Shown: positions 34,334 to 42,467 of the stretch, piece after piece | How positions within the stretch are numbered: position 1 is the first letter of the stretch | How the letters are laid out: every line of letters begins with the position of its first letter | Origin: CAZDJQ01 sp964505765 | Lineage (GTDB): Bacteria; Patescibacteriota; Microgenomatia; UBA12405; JAHJSD01 | NCBI GenBank assembly: GCA_964505765.1 | Contig: CAZDJQ010000003.1 | Span: 1 to 46,565, forward strand | DNA length: 46,565 bases | Reading direction: 5' to 3' | Made by a program: the position numbers and the translations under genes | Notes under the pieces: model-generated | Database searches by the model: none | Seen by the model: the letters and a program-made list of their open reading frames with translations, nothing else | Told to the model about the DNA's origin: nothing

Positions 34334-36664
34334 TTACTGATTATCGTCTGGAAACTCACGCAGCGCCAGGTCGTAATCTTCAATCAGAGCGTTAGCACCT
34401 GTATAAGAAATAACTTTATTCCCTTCAGCGTCAATATTTTCCTGAACTCCTACCCGGGCTGCTTTTTGTTCCAAAAACTGAAAATCAACCAGAATCTCAA
34501 AGAGCCCCTCCCATCTGCGTGCCAGGGTGAAATGGTAGGGAAGTTCGCTTAAAGCCCGGGCGGTGCCCAGCCAGGTTTTCTTTCTCTTTTTTGTCTTGGA
34601 ATCGATTTCCGGGTCTGCCCGCCTTAGAAAGTAATCAGCCAGGACTTTCTGAAATTTAACCTCATCTTCAGCCAGATACTCATTTGTGGCAACCTCTCCC
34701 AGCTCACGATGGAAGAAAGCAAGAAGAGCGGTGCCTTCGTGACTCCTTCCGCCGAGATAGGACTCAAGGTCGAAATAAAACCGGGACCATACCGCCACCG
34801 GCAATTTGGGTTCAGGAGGTTTGTGCATGGCCCTGTCCTCAAAATCTTTAAAAAACTCGGTATCCAATGAAAGAATATCCAGCAGCTCATCTTCAGCCAA
34901 ACCATTCATTCCCCTGGTGGCAGCTATATAGCCAAGACTTCGGGAAACAAGCAATCGGCCGTGGTCAGCCTCAAGCCGCTTGAATAAATTATCCTTAATA
35001 ATTCCTTCTTTTCCCTTATTGAGTTCTATCTCTTCGGTATAGGATTTCCACAGCCGCGCCTCCTCGAAAGCAAGTTTAAGATAGAGGGGCAATCCACAAT
35101 CCGAGAATTTATAAAGAACTTCTTTCATCTGAAATTTCTGAAGCTTTCGGCCGGCATCTTTCAACCAGCGATCAAGCAATTTCTTTCCTTCTTCAAGGCT
35201 CATCGGGCCAAGTTCAATGACACTATCCTTCGGAATTTTATTCCTGAGAGCAACCAAATATTCACCGGGTCTGGTGGTTACAATGAAACGAACATGTTCC
35301 GGCAACTCCCCCGGAAGCCAATTCAAACTTCGGGCATTATAAGCCTCAGATAGCTGATCAAGGGAGTCTAAAAAAAGAACCAGAGGTTTATCCGATGTAG
35401 CCAAAGCCAAACGTTTAGGGAACTCATCAATAAGGTCTTCATAGGAAGTTGGAAGGGTTTTCTCTCCACCATAGATTTTGGATATTTGTCGGCAGAGGTC
35501 TTCAAGGAGCATCCTGCCGTCAGATGAATTGGGGGTAGCTCCGATGAAACGAAAAACAATCTCCGCATGGGGATGGTTCTTGCGGGCTTCTCCCAGGGCA
35601 AAAGCCGCAAGAGCCGACTTTCCAGAACCTCCTTCTCCATATACAGCCAGTGGATAGGAGGTCTTTTCTTTAATGTAATTGTTAATCGTTTTTAAAATAG
35701 AGTCGCGGCCGATAAAGACTTTGGCCCTTTCTTCGCCAAATCTTTGATGAGCTTCTATTTCTTTTTCTAAAAACGGTTTGGTTTTTATCTGCTCTATCTC
35801 ACTTAGAATAATCTTCTCAAGGGAGTTATAAACATCCCGGCAGAGTTTCTGAACATGGTCTGTGGTTATTCCGGAGCCGGTCCACCTTGCTTTGTATTTA
35901 TAAACATTACCAGGAAGATTCTCCTCAAGCCGTTCTTTCAATTTATCTAAAAGATCTTTGGCTTCTGTATCCGGTTTATCATCGTCTTTGAGGTCAATAT
36001 AGTCTTTTGCTCTTTTATCTCTGGGATGATCTTCGATTTCCCTGAAAAAACAAAACACATGTTCTTTAGCATCTTCAACTTTTAAAGCCCCGTTTATAAT
36101 TTCCTGCTCAGTCGCTGAGGTTGTATATTTAGCCAGTGCGTCAGGATTGAGGCTCATCTTGCTGACTGCATTCAAAAGGATTGAACGAAGCCTTTTTTCA
36201 ACCGGCTCCCATACCTTAAAATCAGCAAATTTATCTGTTCTGGGCTGCAAAATATAAATAGATGGAATAGCATTCTCATCTTTTTTGTACCAGGTAGAAA
36301 GCAGTTTCCCATCTTCATCATCTTTGACATGCTTCTCAATTGCTTCAAACTCATCCGCCGGTATTTCTTCCGGCAAGGGCCGCCAGCCGTAACGGTCGCC
36401 TAAAAGCAAGATAAAATTCGGTCGCGGAGAGGTCGTTTGACACCTGTTCAGTTCTTCAAGGCAAATTTTCATTGTCCGCTGGTCAAGGCTTGCTTCCTCG
36501 CCCACGCCCCAGCGTAAATCAATTGCCTGAAACTGAGAGTCATGCTTTGTGCACAGTTTTTTAAGGGCAGGAAAAACTTCTCTTTGAAGGGCATTGCGCT
36601 CCTCCTGAAGGTCGGTAAAAGTGGAGCTGACAAAGATGCGGAATGTTCTGCCTTCTTGGGCCAT
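34334..36664 (-). CDS. DUF4062-NACHT STAND ATPase lacking its sensor repeats
   Basis: A 776-residue protein of the NWD1/TEP1/NPHP3-like type. Residues 1-100 are a DUF4062 domain ('FRIFVSSTFTDLQEERNAL', 'AIDLRWGV', 'ILLLGDRYGWRPLP'). The NACHT core has Walker A GEGGSGKS (343-350), Walker B LVLFLDSLD (428-436) and a sensor strand 'RFIVTTRPGEY'. A winged-helix and helical region continues to 'WEGLFEILVDFQFLEQKA' and 'LIEDYDLALREFPDDNQ', where the ORF ends. In single-chain relatives this is the point where the linker and WD40 repeats start. Here those are separate genes (28824, 37101, 40799). It should be a nucleotide-driven switch that assembles with those WD40 proteins. AAAGGAGAATAAGACT precedes the ATG. 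Confidence 0.9.
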   Translation of the reverse strand: MAQEGRTFRIFVSSTFTDLQEERNALQREVFPALKKLCTKHDSQFQAIDLRWGVGEEASLDQRTMKICLEELNRCQTTSPRPNFILLLGDRYGWRPLPEEIPADEFEAIEKHVKDDEDGKLLSTWYKKDENAIPSIYILQPRTDKFADFKVWEPVEKRLRSILLNAVSKMSLNPDALAKYTTSATEQEIINGALKVEDAKEHVFCFFREIEDHPRDKRAKDYIDLKDDDKPDTEAKDLLDKLKERLEENLPGNVYKYKARWTGSGITTDHVQKLCRDVYNSLEKIILSEIEQIKTKPFLEKEIEAHQRFGEERAKVFIGRDSILKTINNYIKEKTSYPLAVYGEGGSGKSALAAFALGEARKNHPHAEIVFRFIGATPNSSDGRMLLEDLCRQISKIYGGEKTLPTSYEDLIDEFPKRLALATSDKPLVLFLDSLDQLSEAYNARSLNWLPGELPEHVRFIVTTRPGEYLVALRNKIPKDSVIELGPMSLEEGKKLLDRWLKDAGRKLQKFQMKEVLYKFSDCGLPLYLKLAFEEARLWKSYTEEIELNKGKEGIIKDNLFKRLEADHGRLLVSRSLGYIAATRGMNGLAEDELLDILSLDTEFFKDFEDRAMHKPPEPKLPVAVWSRFYFDLESYLGGRSHEGTALLAFFHRELGEVATNEYLAEDEVKFQKVLADYFLRRADPEIDSKTKKRKKTWLGTARALSELPYHFTLARRWEGLFEILVDFQFLEQKAARVGVQENIDAEGNKVISYTGANALIEDYDLALREFPDDNQ

Positions 36665-36682
36665 AGTCTTATTCTCCTTTTT

Positions 36683-37099
36683 TTATTTTGCTGAAGCCTT
36701 GATTAGTTCTATGTAGGATTTAATTTGCTCCTCCATTGCGGTGCTCAAGGAATATTCTTTGTATTCGTCCGGCTCAATCCAGACATGGGCATCATGTTCT
36801 GAACTCAAGTTGATATCACCCCTTAAGTAATCGCATAGAAAAGTAACACCGGTAACCCAGAACGGCTCTTTTAGGAAATGCCAGGTCTTAAAGGGTCGCC
36901 CGATATTGATATCCAGTCCGACTTCTTCCTTGATCTCTCTTCTCAGGGCGTCTACCAGATCCTCACCGTACTCTATCTTGCCGCCCGGAAGTTCCCAAAG
37001 TCCGGGGTCAAAGCCGCTGGTATGTGACCGCTGAAGCAAGAGTATCTTGCTGTTTTTTCTGATGATTGCTTTACCGGCTACTCCTAAAGGTTTTTTCAT
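36683..37099 (-). CDS. Nudix hydrolase
   Basis: A 138-residue Nudix protein. The Nudix box (residues 40-62) is perfect: G40, E46, R54-E55, E58-E59, G61. It should hydrolyse a nucleoside-diphosphate-linked substrate with Mg2+. The start at 37099 is chosen because AAGGGAGC lies 8 bases upstream; it begins 1 bp after the WD40-HEAT stop, so translation is coupled. A longer frame to 37138 exists but overlaps the WD40 gene. In this context (RelA/SpoT-like, SLOG and RyR domains in the same operon) it could remove or process the signalling nucleotide. A truncated relative follows the WD40 gene of copy A (7848-7949). Confidence 0.88.
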   Translation of the reverse strand: MKKPLGVAGKAIIRKNSKILLLQRSHTSGFDPGLWELPGGKIEYGEDLVDALRREIKEEVGLDINIGRPFKTWHFLKEPFWVTGVTFLCDYLRGDINLSSEHDAHVWIEPDEYKEYSLSTAMEEQIKSYIELIKASAK

Positions 37100-37100
37100 T

Positions 37101-40100
37101 TTAAAGCTCCCTTCCGCAATTTTTGCACCATCTCTCACCTACCGGGTTTTTATGCCCGCATTTGCAGGTTATGGTTTGTTCTTCCATTGATATCTTTTTT
37201 TGTTTGATATCTTCTTGTGGTTTTGTTTGCTTTCCAAGCCCGGCCTTGAGCAATGCTTTTGCAGCCCAATCCCGGACCTCTCTGTCCTTACTGACATCGC
37301 TTGTTGCCGCAGCAAGCGCTTTCCTGGCTTCAGGACCACCGATCTCCCCGAGCGCCCAGGCAGCATAGCCGGCGGCTTCCGGATCTTTATCATCAAGACA
37401 ATCTATTAAAACCTGAAGAGATCCCGGATCTTTAATATAGCCAAGGGCCCAAAGAATCGCGCTTCTTATTTTGGGGATACGCTCAACTCTCAAAGCTTTA
37501 ATGAGACTAATAGTGGCTCGTTTATCCCGAAGGAAACCAAAGAGACGGGCTGTTTCAAACCTCACCTCAGGATTGTGGTGAGAGAAAATACGGGAACATA
37601 TGTCAAAGGCTTCAGCACCTTTCAGTTTAAAGATTGCCCACATACAGGCATTCCTGGCAGCATAAGAATCAGAGACAAGACCCGGTTTTAACCATTCGCT
37701 CATAAGATCAATGTCCTTCGACTCATGTTTTGAAAAAGATTTTCCGGTTTCTGAGAAAAGTAATCTGCCAGCTGCAAGCCGGGGCGGTTCTTCCGGATGG
37801 CTGCCAAGCATCTCAAAAAGGAGACTTATGGCAGTAGGTTTGGTATGTATACCCATGACACGTTCACCAATATCATCGGGCTTAATTTCATTGATTCTTC
37901 CACTTCTTAATTCCTTTTCAAGAAAATGAAAGAAGGCCTTTTCTTCTTTCTGTGCAATTCCTCTTAACCTTGGTAAAACATCCTGGGCTGTTCCCGGTCT
38001 TAAGTGGGCTTGAGATTCCTTTAGTTTTTTTACGAATCCATCATCCTCCGGCTTTTTTACACTTAAATCCACCTTTTCCTCTTGAGCGGGTGGCTTTGTA
38101 CCCGGTCGCCTGCTCTTTGAGTTTTCCAGGGCTTCGGAGAGGAGTTCTTCTCGGGTTTTGGGAGTGTCTTCTGATTCTATCTTCTTTTCCGGTTTTTCAG
38201 CTTTCACTTTTATTTTAGTCTGAGAGACGTCATTTGTCTCTAAAAGCGATTGTTTTGCTGATGAAATCTCAGGTGTGCGAATGCCAATCAAATTCATTAT
38301 GTAGATGGCTCTCCTTCTACCCCCACGCTCACGCATTGACCCTGGCGAGCCCTCCCCGCACACGATCAGGGAACCTGTGGGATCAGTTGCAACAGATAGC
38401 AATTCCCCAGAGGTTGGGAAGTTTGTGACCTTCTTTCCGGTTAGCCGATCCCAAACGTCCAGACTGCCGTTATCGAGTGCACTTGTTGATACAATAAAAG
38501 CACCATCTGATGTCACTGCGCAGTCGGTGGGATTCCCGATTTCAATAGTGTACAACAAATTATAGGTCAAACGTTCCCAAACTTTGAGTGTATTATCCTC
38601 GCTTATCGAAATAATAAAGTTCCCATCTGGGCTTACCGCGCAGGAAACTACCCCAGCCGTGTGATCCTCAAGGGATCTGAGAAGCTTCCCAGCAATAGGG
38701 TCCCAGACTTTCAGGGTCTTGTCTCGACTAGCTGAAATAATCACGGAACCATCTGGGCTCACCACACATTTATAGATCCCATCGGTATGACCAGCAAGAT
38801 CTTTGATTTTACGCCCAGTAGCAGTATCCCAAAGAGAAAGAACACAGTCTTCGGGGCCTCCTGCTGAAACAATATAAGAAATGTCTGGACTTACAGCGCA
38901 ATCCCAGACACTATGACCCTTATAAGGTCGGATCGTACGAATTTCAAATTCCAGATTGGATTTCCAGATTTTGATGGTTCCATCGCCACTGGCAGAGATA
39001 ATGAGTGTGCCATCTGAGCTTATATCCAAGCCATTAATAGCATGAGAGTGGCCTTGGCTTATGCCCAGCGCTTCACGACCGCCCTCACGTTGGACAATTT
39101 CTGGAGTTACCTCAACGCCTAGAATTCTCAATTGATTTCCTGTCTGTGGATCCCAGAGCCGCAGCACGCAATCCTCAACACCTCCAGCGGTGACAACAAA
39201 TGAGCCTCGGGGACTTACCTTGCAATTCTTAACCTTATCAAAGTGACCTTGATCTTTGATCTTGGTGCGCAACTTATCTTTATCAGCTGTAGGCATTCGC
39301 CACATTCTTATCGAATTATCATCGCCACCAGAAATAATAAAGCAACTGTCTGGGCTTGCGGATACGCAGAATGGGTTTCCAGCATGACCACGCAATGTCG
39401 CCAAATCTCTACCCGAATCTATATTCCACACGATAAGAAAACCGGCTTTAGAGGCAGTGACGATGCTTGTCCCATCTGGGCTGACTGCACTATCCCAAAC
39501 ATGTGGCATACCACTAGCACATATGTTGCCGGGTAAAGTGTCCAAATGATTTCTAGTAGCCACATCCCAAACCACCAACCCCCCACCAATGATTGAGATA
39601 ATCCACCGCCCATCAGGGGTAAAAAAACAGCTGGTTGCTTTGCCGTATGGCCCTTTTAGGATTCGCATACACTCACCGCTGATTGCATCCCATAACCGCA
39701 GAGTCATATCTCCGCTGGCGGAGATTAACAGACAACCATCCGGGGAAAACCCACAGCTGAATACCATGTCGTAGTGTCCCTTAAGTGTCATGATACACGC
39801 TCCGCTTGCTACATCCCACACACGTAGGGTGTTGTCATCAGGATTACCATTATCTCCACTAGCTGAGACGATCAGACTACTATTTGGTGAAAAGTCACAT
39901 GCATTAATATTGCGTGTGTGACCTCGTAGCACCCTAACACACACGCCGCTTGCCGAATCCCACAAACGTAGTGTCTTGTCATCACTACCTGAAATGATTA
40001 AACGCCCATTTGGCGAGAATCTACACGCATTGATATAACCCGTGTGACCTTTCAACACTTGGAGACATTTCCCATTGGCCGCATTCCATACTCTCAGGGT

Positions 40101-40451
40101 ATGATCCTTACTGGCAGATAGAATCAATCTCCCGTCTGGAGAAAATGCACATGCATTCACGTCGTTTTTGTGACCCTTGAGGGTTCTTATAAGAGATTCT
40201 GATTCTCCGGTTCTGTTTATCTGATGAAACCAAGGCTTAGCGTCCAGAATTGTTCTTTTCTTAAACTCAGGCGCTAGAACCTTTGAAACCGGGTCGTCTT
40301 CGTCATCACCATCCACCCACTGAAGACGGTTGTACATCTGCTGCCAAAGAATCTCAGGCCATTCCTTTAGGTTATGGAGCTCCTGGCCTAAGGTTTTTCT
40401 GAAAGACTCCAAGACTGTTTTCTGTTCAGAACGGTTCATTCCAAATCTCAT
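37101..40451 (-). CDS. 14-blade WD40 protein with HEAT repeats and zinc ribbon
   Basis: A 1116-residue protein, the largest in the window. Order: NACHT-WD40 linker (1-90; 'LGQELHNLKEW', 'ILWQQMYNRLQW', 'KPWFHQINRTGES'), about 14 WD40 blades (to about 720), a charged linker with a motif shared with the 40799 protein ('AKQSLLETNDVSQTK'), HEAT/PBS-like helical repeats (about 920-1075; 'NPEVRFETARLFGFL', 'IRSAILWALGYI', 'AAGYAAWALGEIGG'), and a C-terminal zinc ribbon (CKCG, WCKNCGREL). Some blades have insertions (for example 'SASGDNGNPDDNTL'), so they are not recently amplified. It is a large sensor/scaffold for the NACHT protein encoded two genes downstream. Confidence 0.9.
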   Translation of the reverse strand: MRFGMNRSEQKTVLESFRKTLGQELHNLKEWPEILWQQMYNRLQWVDGDDEDDPVSKVLAPEFKKRTILDAKPWFHQINRTGESESLIRTLKGHKNDVNACAFSPDGRLILSASKDHTLRVWNAANGKCLQVLKGHTGYINACRFSPNGRLIISGSDDKTLRLWDSASGVCVRVLRGHTRNINACDFSPNSSLIVSASGDNGNPDDNTLRVWDVASGACIMTLKGHYDMVFSCGFSPDGCLLISASGDMTLRLWDAISGECMRILKGPYGKATSCFFTPDGRWIISIIGGGLVVWDVATRNHLDTLPGNICASGMPHVWDSAVSPDGTSIVTASKAGFLIVWNIDSGRDLATLRGHAGNPFCVSASPDSCFIISGGDDNSIRMWRMPTADKDKLRTKIKDQGHFDKVKNCKVSPRGSFVVTAGGVEDCVLRLWDPQTGNQLRILGVEVTPEIVQREGGREALGISQGHSHAINGLDISSDGTLIISASGDGTIKIWKSNLEFEIRTIRPYKGHSVWDCAVSPDISYIVSAGGPEDCVLSLWDTATGRKIKDLAGHTDGIYKCVVSPDGSVIISASRDKTLKVWDPIAGKLLRSLEDHTAGVVSCAVSPDGNFIISISEDNTLKVWERLTYNLLYTIEIGNPTDCAVTSDGAFIVSTSALDNGSLDVWDRLTGKKVTNFPTSGELLSVATDPTGSLIVCGEGSPGSMRERGGRRRAIYIMNLIGIRTPEISSAKQSLLETNDVSQTKIKVKAEKPEKKIESEDTPKTREELLSEALENSKSRRPGTKPPAQEEKVDLSVKKPEDDGFVKKLKESQAHLRPGTAQDVLPRLRGIAQKEEKAFFHFLEKELRSGRINEIKPDDIGERVMGIHTKPTAISLLFEMLGSHPEEPPRLAAGRLLFSETGKSFSKHESKDIDLMSEWLKPGLVSDSYAARNACMWAIFKLKGAEAFDICSRIFSHHNPEVRFETARLFGFLRDKRATISLIKALRVERIPKIRSAILWALGYIKDPGSLQVLIDCLDDKDPEAAGYAAWALGEIGGPEARKALAAATSDVSKDREVRDWAAKALLKAGLGKQTKPQEDIKQKKISMEEQTITCKCGHKNPVGERWCKNCGREL

Positions 40452-40774
40452 TTATTTATGACTGATTTTTATAATGGCATGATTTTTAGCTTGATCTCAA
40501 TCTTCTCAGAATAAGACATACTTTCAAGGAGTTCTTTTATTTCTTCCGGAGGTTCATAGCTTGCTATGAGCATGATACTTGCCTCCGCGTCCCCGTAATC
40601 CTTTTTATAAGCATCGCTTCTCATAAAAGAGATGTAGTTTTGAATCTTCGCTTTCAGTTCATCTTCCATCCGGTGGCTGCTGCCCCATTCTCGGGGTTCG
40701 CACATGGCCAACACTATTTTCCCGCCCGGGTCTTCGGCTACGATGTCTATCCTGTGTGGTTCAGAAATGGTCAT
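40440..40774. repeat. Direct repeat: DUF6572-like gene and WD40 leader, copy 1 (copy 2 at 42098-42432)
   Basis: About 335 bp, covering a whole DUF6572-like gene, the 17-bp spacer and the first codons of the following WD40 gene, is repeated almost base for base at 42098-42432. The similarity continues, weaker, into the first 85 codons of both WD40 genes. This marks a recent tandem duplication of a 'small ORF plus WD40' unit. Confidence 0.85.
40469..40774 (-). CDS. DUF6572-like small protein (downstream copy)
   Basis: A 101-residue protein beginning MTISEPHRIDIVAEDPGGKI and continuing with 'MCEPREWGSS', 'ELKAKIQNYISFMRS' and 'MLIASYEPPEEIKELL'. The pattern (start 'D-x-I-D', then a 'L-x-x-K-x-x-Y' helix) resembles the DUF6572 family as I remember it; function unknown. 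It is almost identical, at DNA level too, to 42127-42432, and each copy is followed 17 bp later by a WD40 gene, so gene pair plus leader were duplicated together. It may be a dedicated small partner of the WD40 protein behind it. Confidence 0.6.
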   Translation of the reverse strand: MTISEPHRIDIVAEDPGGKIVLAMCEPREWGSSHRMEDELKAKIQNYISFMRSDAYKKDYGDAEASIMLIASYEPPEEIKELLESMSYSEKIEIKLKIMPL

Positions 40775-40798
40775 TGTATTTCCTTTTATTATATGATT

Positions 40799-42109
40799 TT
40801 AAAAATATTTTATCTTCCTTCCGCAATTTTCACACCATCTCTCACCTGCGGGGTTTTTATGCCCACATTTGCAGGTTATGGTGGCTTGTTCTGCCTGGAT
40901 TTCTTCTTTTTTGGCTGAAGAAGATTGAGAAGGTTGGTGATTTGTTTTTTGGTCCAGGGCTTCAGAGAGGAGTTCTTCTCTGGTTTTTGAAGTGTCTTTT
41001 GATTCTATCTTCTTTTCTGGTTTTTCAGCTTTCACTTTTGTTTTAGTCTGAGAGACATCATTTGTCTCTAATAGCGATTGTTTTGCTGAAGGACCGATAT
41101 CAAACCCGTATAAACGCAGGATGTAGAGGTTACCACCTACGTCACCGCCACAAAGCCTGGATTCTTTTAAGCTGTAACTTACGGCTCTTACTCCCCCTAA
41201 AGCGGGAAAAAAAATGAGCGCTTCTCCTGACTCTGCATCCCAGAGTTTTAAGGTCTTATCCCTACTGGCCGATACTATCTTTTTTCCATCCGCAGAAAAG
41301 GCGCAGGAATAGACCCAGTCTGTGTGGCCTTTGATGGTTGTATTCTCATCTTTTGTAACTGCATCCCAGAGTTTTAAGGTCCTATCACCACTGCCCGAGG
41401 CTATCTTTTTCCCATCCGCAGAAAAGGCGCAGGATGTGACCCCGCCTGTGTGGCCTTTGAGGGTCGTGATCTCATCTCCTGACTCTGCATCCCAGAGTTT
41501 TAAGGTCTTATCCGCGCTGGCGGAGACTATCTTTTTTCCATCCGGGGAAAAGGCGCAGGATTCGACCCAGACTATGTGGCCTTTGAGGGTCGTGATCTCA
41601 TCTCCTGACTCTGCATCCCAGAGTTTTAAGGTCTTATCCCTACTGGCCGAGACTATCTTTTTCCCATCCGGGGAAAAGGCGCAGGATTCGACCGAGTTTG
41701 TGTGGCCTTTGAGGGTCTTGACCTCATCTCCTGACTCTGCATCCCAGAGTTTTAAGGTCTTATCCCTACTGGCCGATACTATCTTTTTTCCATCCGCAGA
41801 AAAGGCGCAGGATTTGACCGAGTCTGTGTGGCCTTTGAGGGTCCTTATTATAGATTCTGATTCTTGGGTTCTGTTTATCTGATGAAACCAGGGTCTTGTG
41901 TCCGGAGAAGTTCTTTTCTTAAACTCAGGCGCTATCACCTTTGAAACCGGCCCATCGCTTTGCTCGCCATCCACCCACTGCAGGCGGTTGTACATCTGCT
42001 GCCAGAGAATCTCAGGCCACTCCTTCAGGTTATGAAGCTCCTGACCCAGGGTTTTTCCGAAAGCCTCCAGGACTGTTTTCTGTTCAGAACGGTTCATTCC
42101 AAATCTCAT
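40799..42109 (-). CDS. Six-blade WD40 protein with near-identical repeats and zinc ribbon
   Basis: A 436-residue protein. Residues 1-88 are the shared linker (nearly identical to that of 37101-40451). Five WD40 blades of exactly 42 residues follow (about 89-298) and are almost identical ('SCAFSPDGKKIVSAS', 'DKTLKLWDAESGDE'), differing mainly just after KGH (TDSVK, TNSVE, IVWVE, TGGVT, TDWVY) and at the residue before D in 'SAS-x-D'. A sixth, diverged blade (GGDVGGNLYILRL) closes the set. The C-terminus carries the shared 'AKQSLLETNDVSQTK' linker and a zinc ribbon (CKCG, WCENCGRK). Six blades is one short of a normal propeller. It looks like a recently recombined, possibly fast-evolving sensor. 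Confidence 0.9.
   Translation of the reverse strand: MRFGMNRSEQKTVLEAFGKTLGQELHNLKEWPEILWQQMYNRLQWVDGEQSDGPVSKVIAPEFKKRTSPDTRPWFHQINRTQESESIIRTLKGHTDSVKSCAFSADGKKIVSASRDKTLKLWDAESGDEVKTLKGHTNSVESCAFSPDGKKIVSASRDKTLKLWDAESGDEITTLKGHIVWVESCAFSPDGKKIVSASADKTLKLWDAESGDEITTLKGHTGGVTSCAFSADGKKIASGSGDRTLKLWDAVTKDENTTIKGHTDWVYSCAFSADGKKIVSASRDKTLKLWDAESGEALIFFPALGGVRAVSYSLKESRLCGGDVGGNLYILRLYGFDIGPSAKQSLLETNDVSQTKTKVKAEKPEKKIESKDTSKTREELLSEALDQKTNHQPSQSSSAKKEEIQAEQATITCKCGHKNPAGERWCENCGRKIKYF
41215..41845. repeat. Tandem 126-bp WD40 repeat units (five copies)
   Basis: Five in-frame units of 126 bp encode WD40 blades. The string TGCATCCCAGAGTTTTAAGG recurs at the same phase in every unit (about 41236, 41362, 41488, 41614, 41740). 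Most differences cluster in codons for a few surface positions. Such arrays can gain, lose or shuffle units by recombination. Confidence 0.9.
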
Positions 42110-42126
42110 TTATTTATGACTGATTT

Positions 42127-42432
42127 TTATAATGGCATGATTTTTAGCTTGATCTCAATCTTCTCAGAATAAGACATACTTTCAAGGAGTTCTTTTATTT
42201 CTTCCGGAGGTTCATAGCTTGCTATGAGCATGATACTTGCCTCCGCGTCCCCGTAATCCTTTTTATAAGCATCGCTTCTCATAAAAGAGATGTAGTTTTG
42301 AATCTTCGCTTTCAGTTCATCTTCCATCCGGTGGCTGCTGCCCCATTGTCGGGGTTCGCACATGGCCAACACTATTTTCCCGCCCGGGTCTTCGGCTACT
42401 ATGTCTATCCTGTGCGGTTCAGAAACGGTCAT
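42127..42432 (-). CDS. DUF6572-like small protein (upstream copy)
   Basis: A 101-residue protein nearly identical to that at 40469-40774 (for example Val for Ile in MTVSEP and Gln for Glu in 'CEPRQWGSS'). The start at 42432 is chosen because GGGAGGATACA precedes it and because it matches the other copy; an in-frame ATG at 42450 adds six residues that contain this ribosome site. It lies between the TY-chaperone membrane gene and the six-blade WD40 gene. Function unknown. Confidence 0.6.
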   Translation of the reverse strand: MTVSEPHRIDIVAEDPGGKIVLAMCEPRQWGSSHRMEDELKAKIQNYISFMRSDAYKKDYGDAEASIMLIASYEPPEEIKELLESMSYSEKIEIKLKIMPL

Positions 42433-42467
42433 TGTATCCTCCCGGTTCATTTAAAAATCTGCTATTT

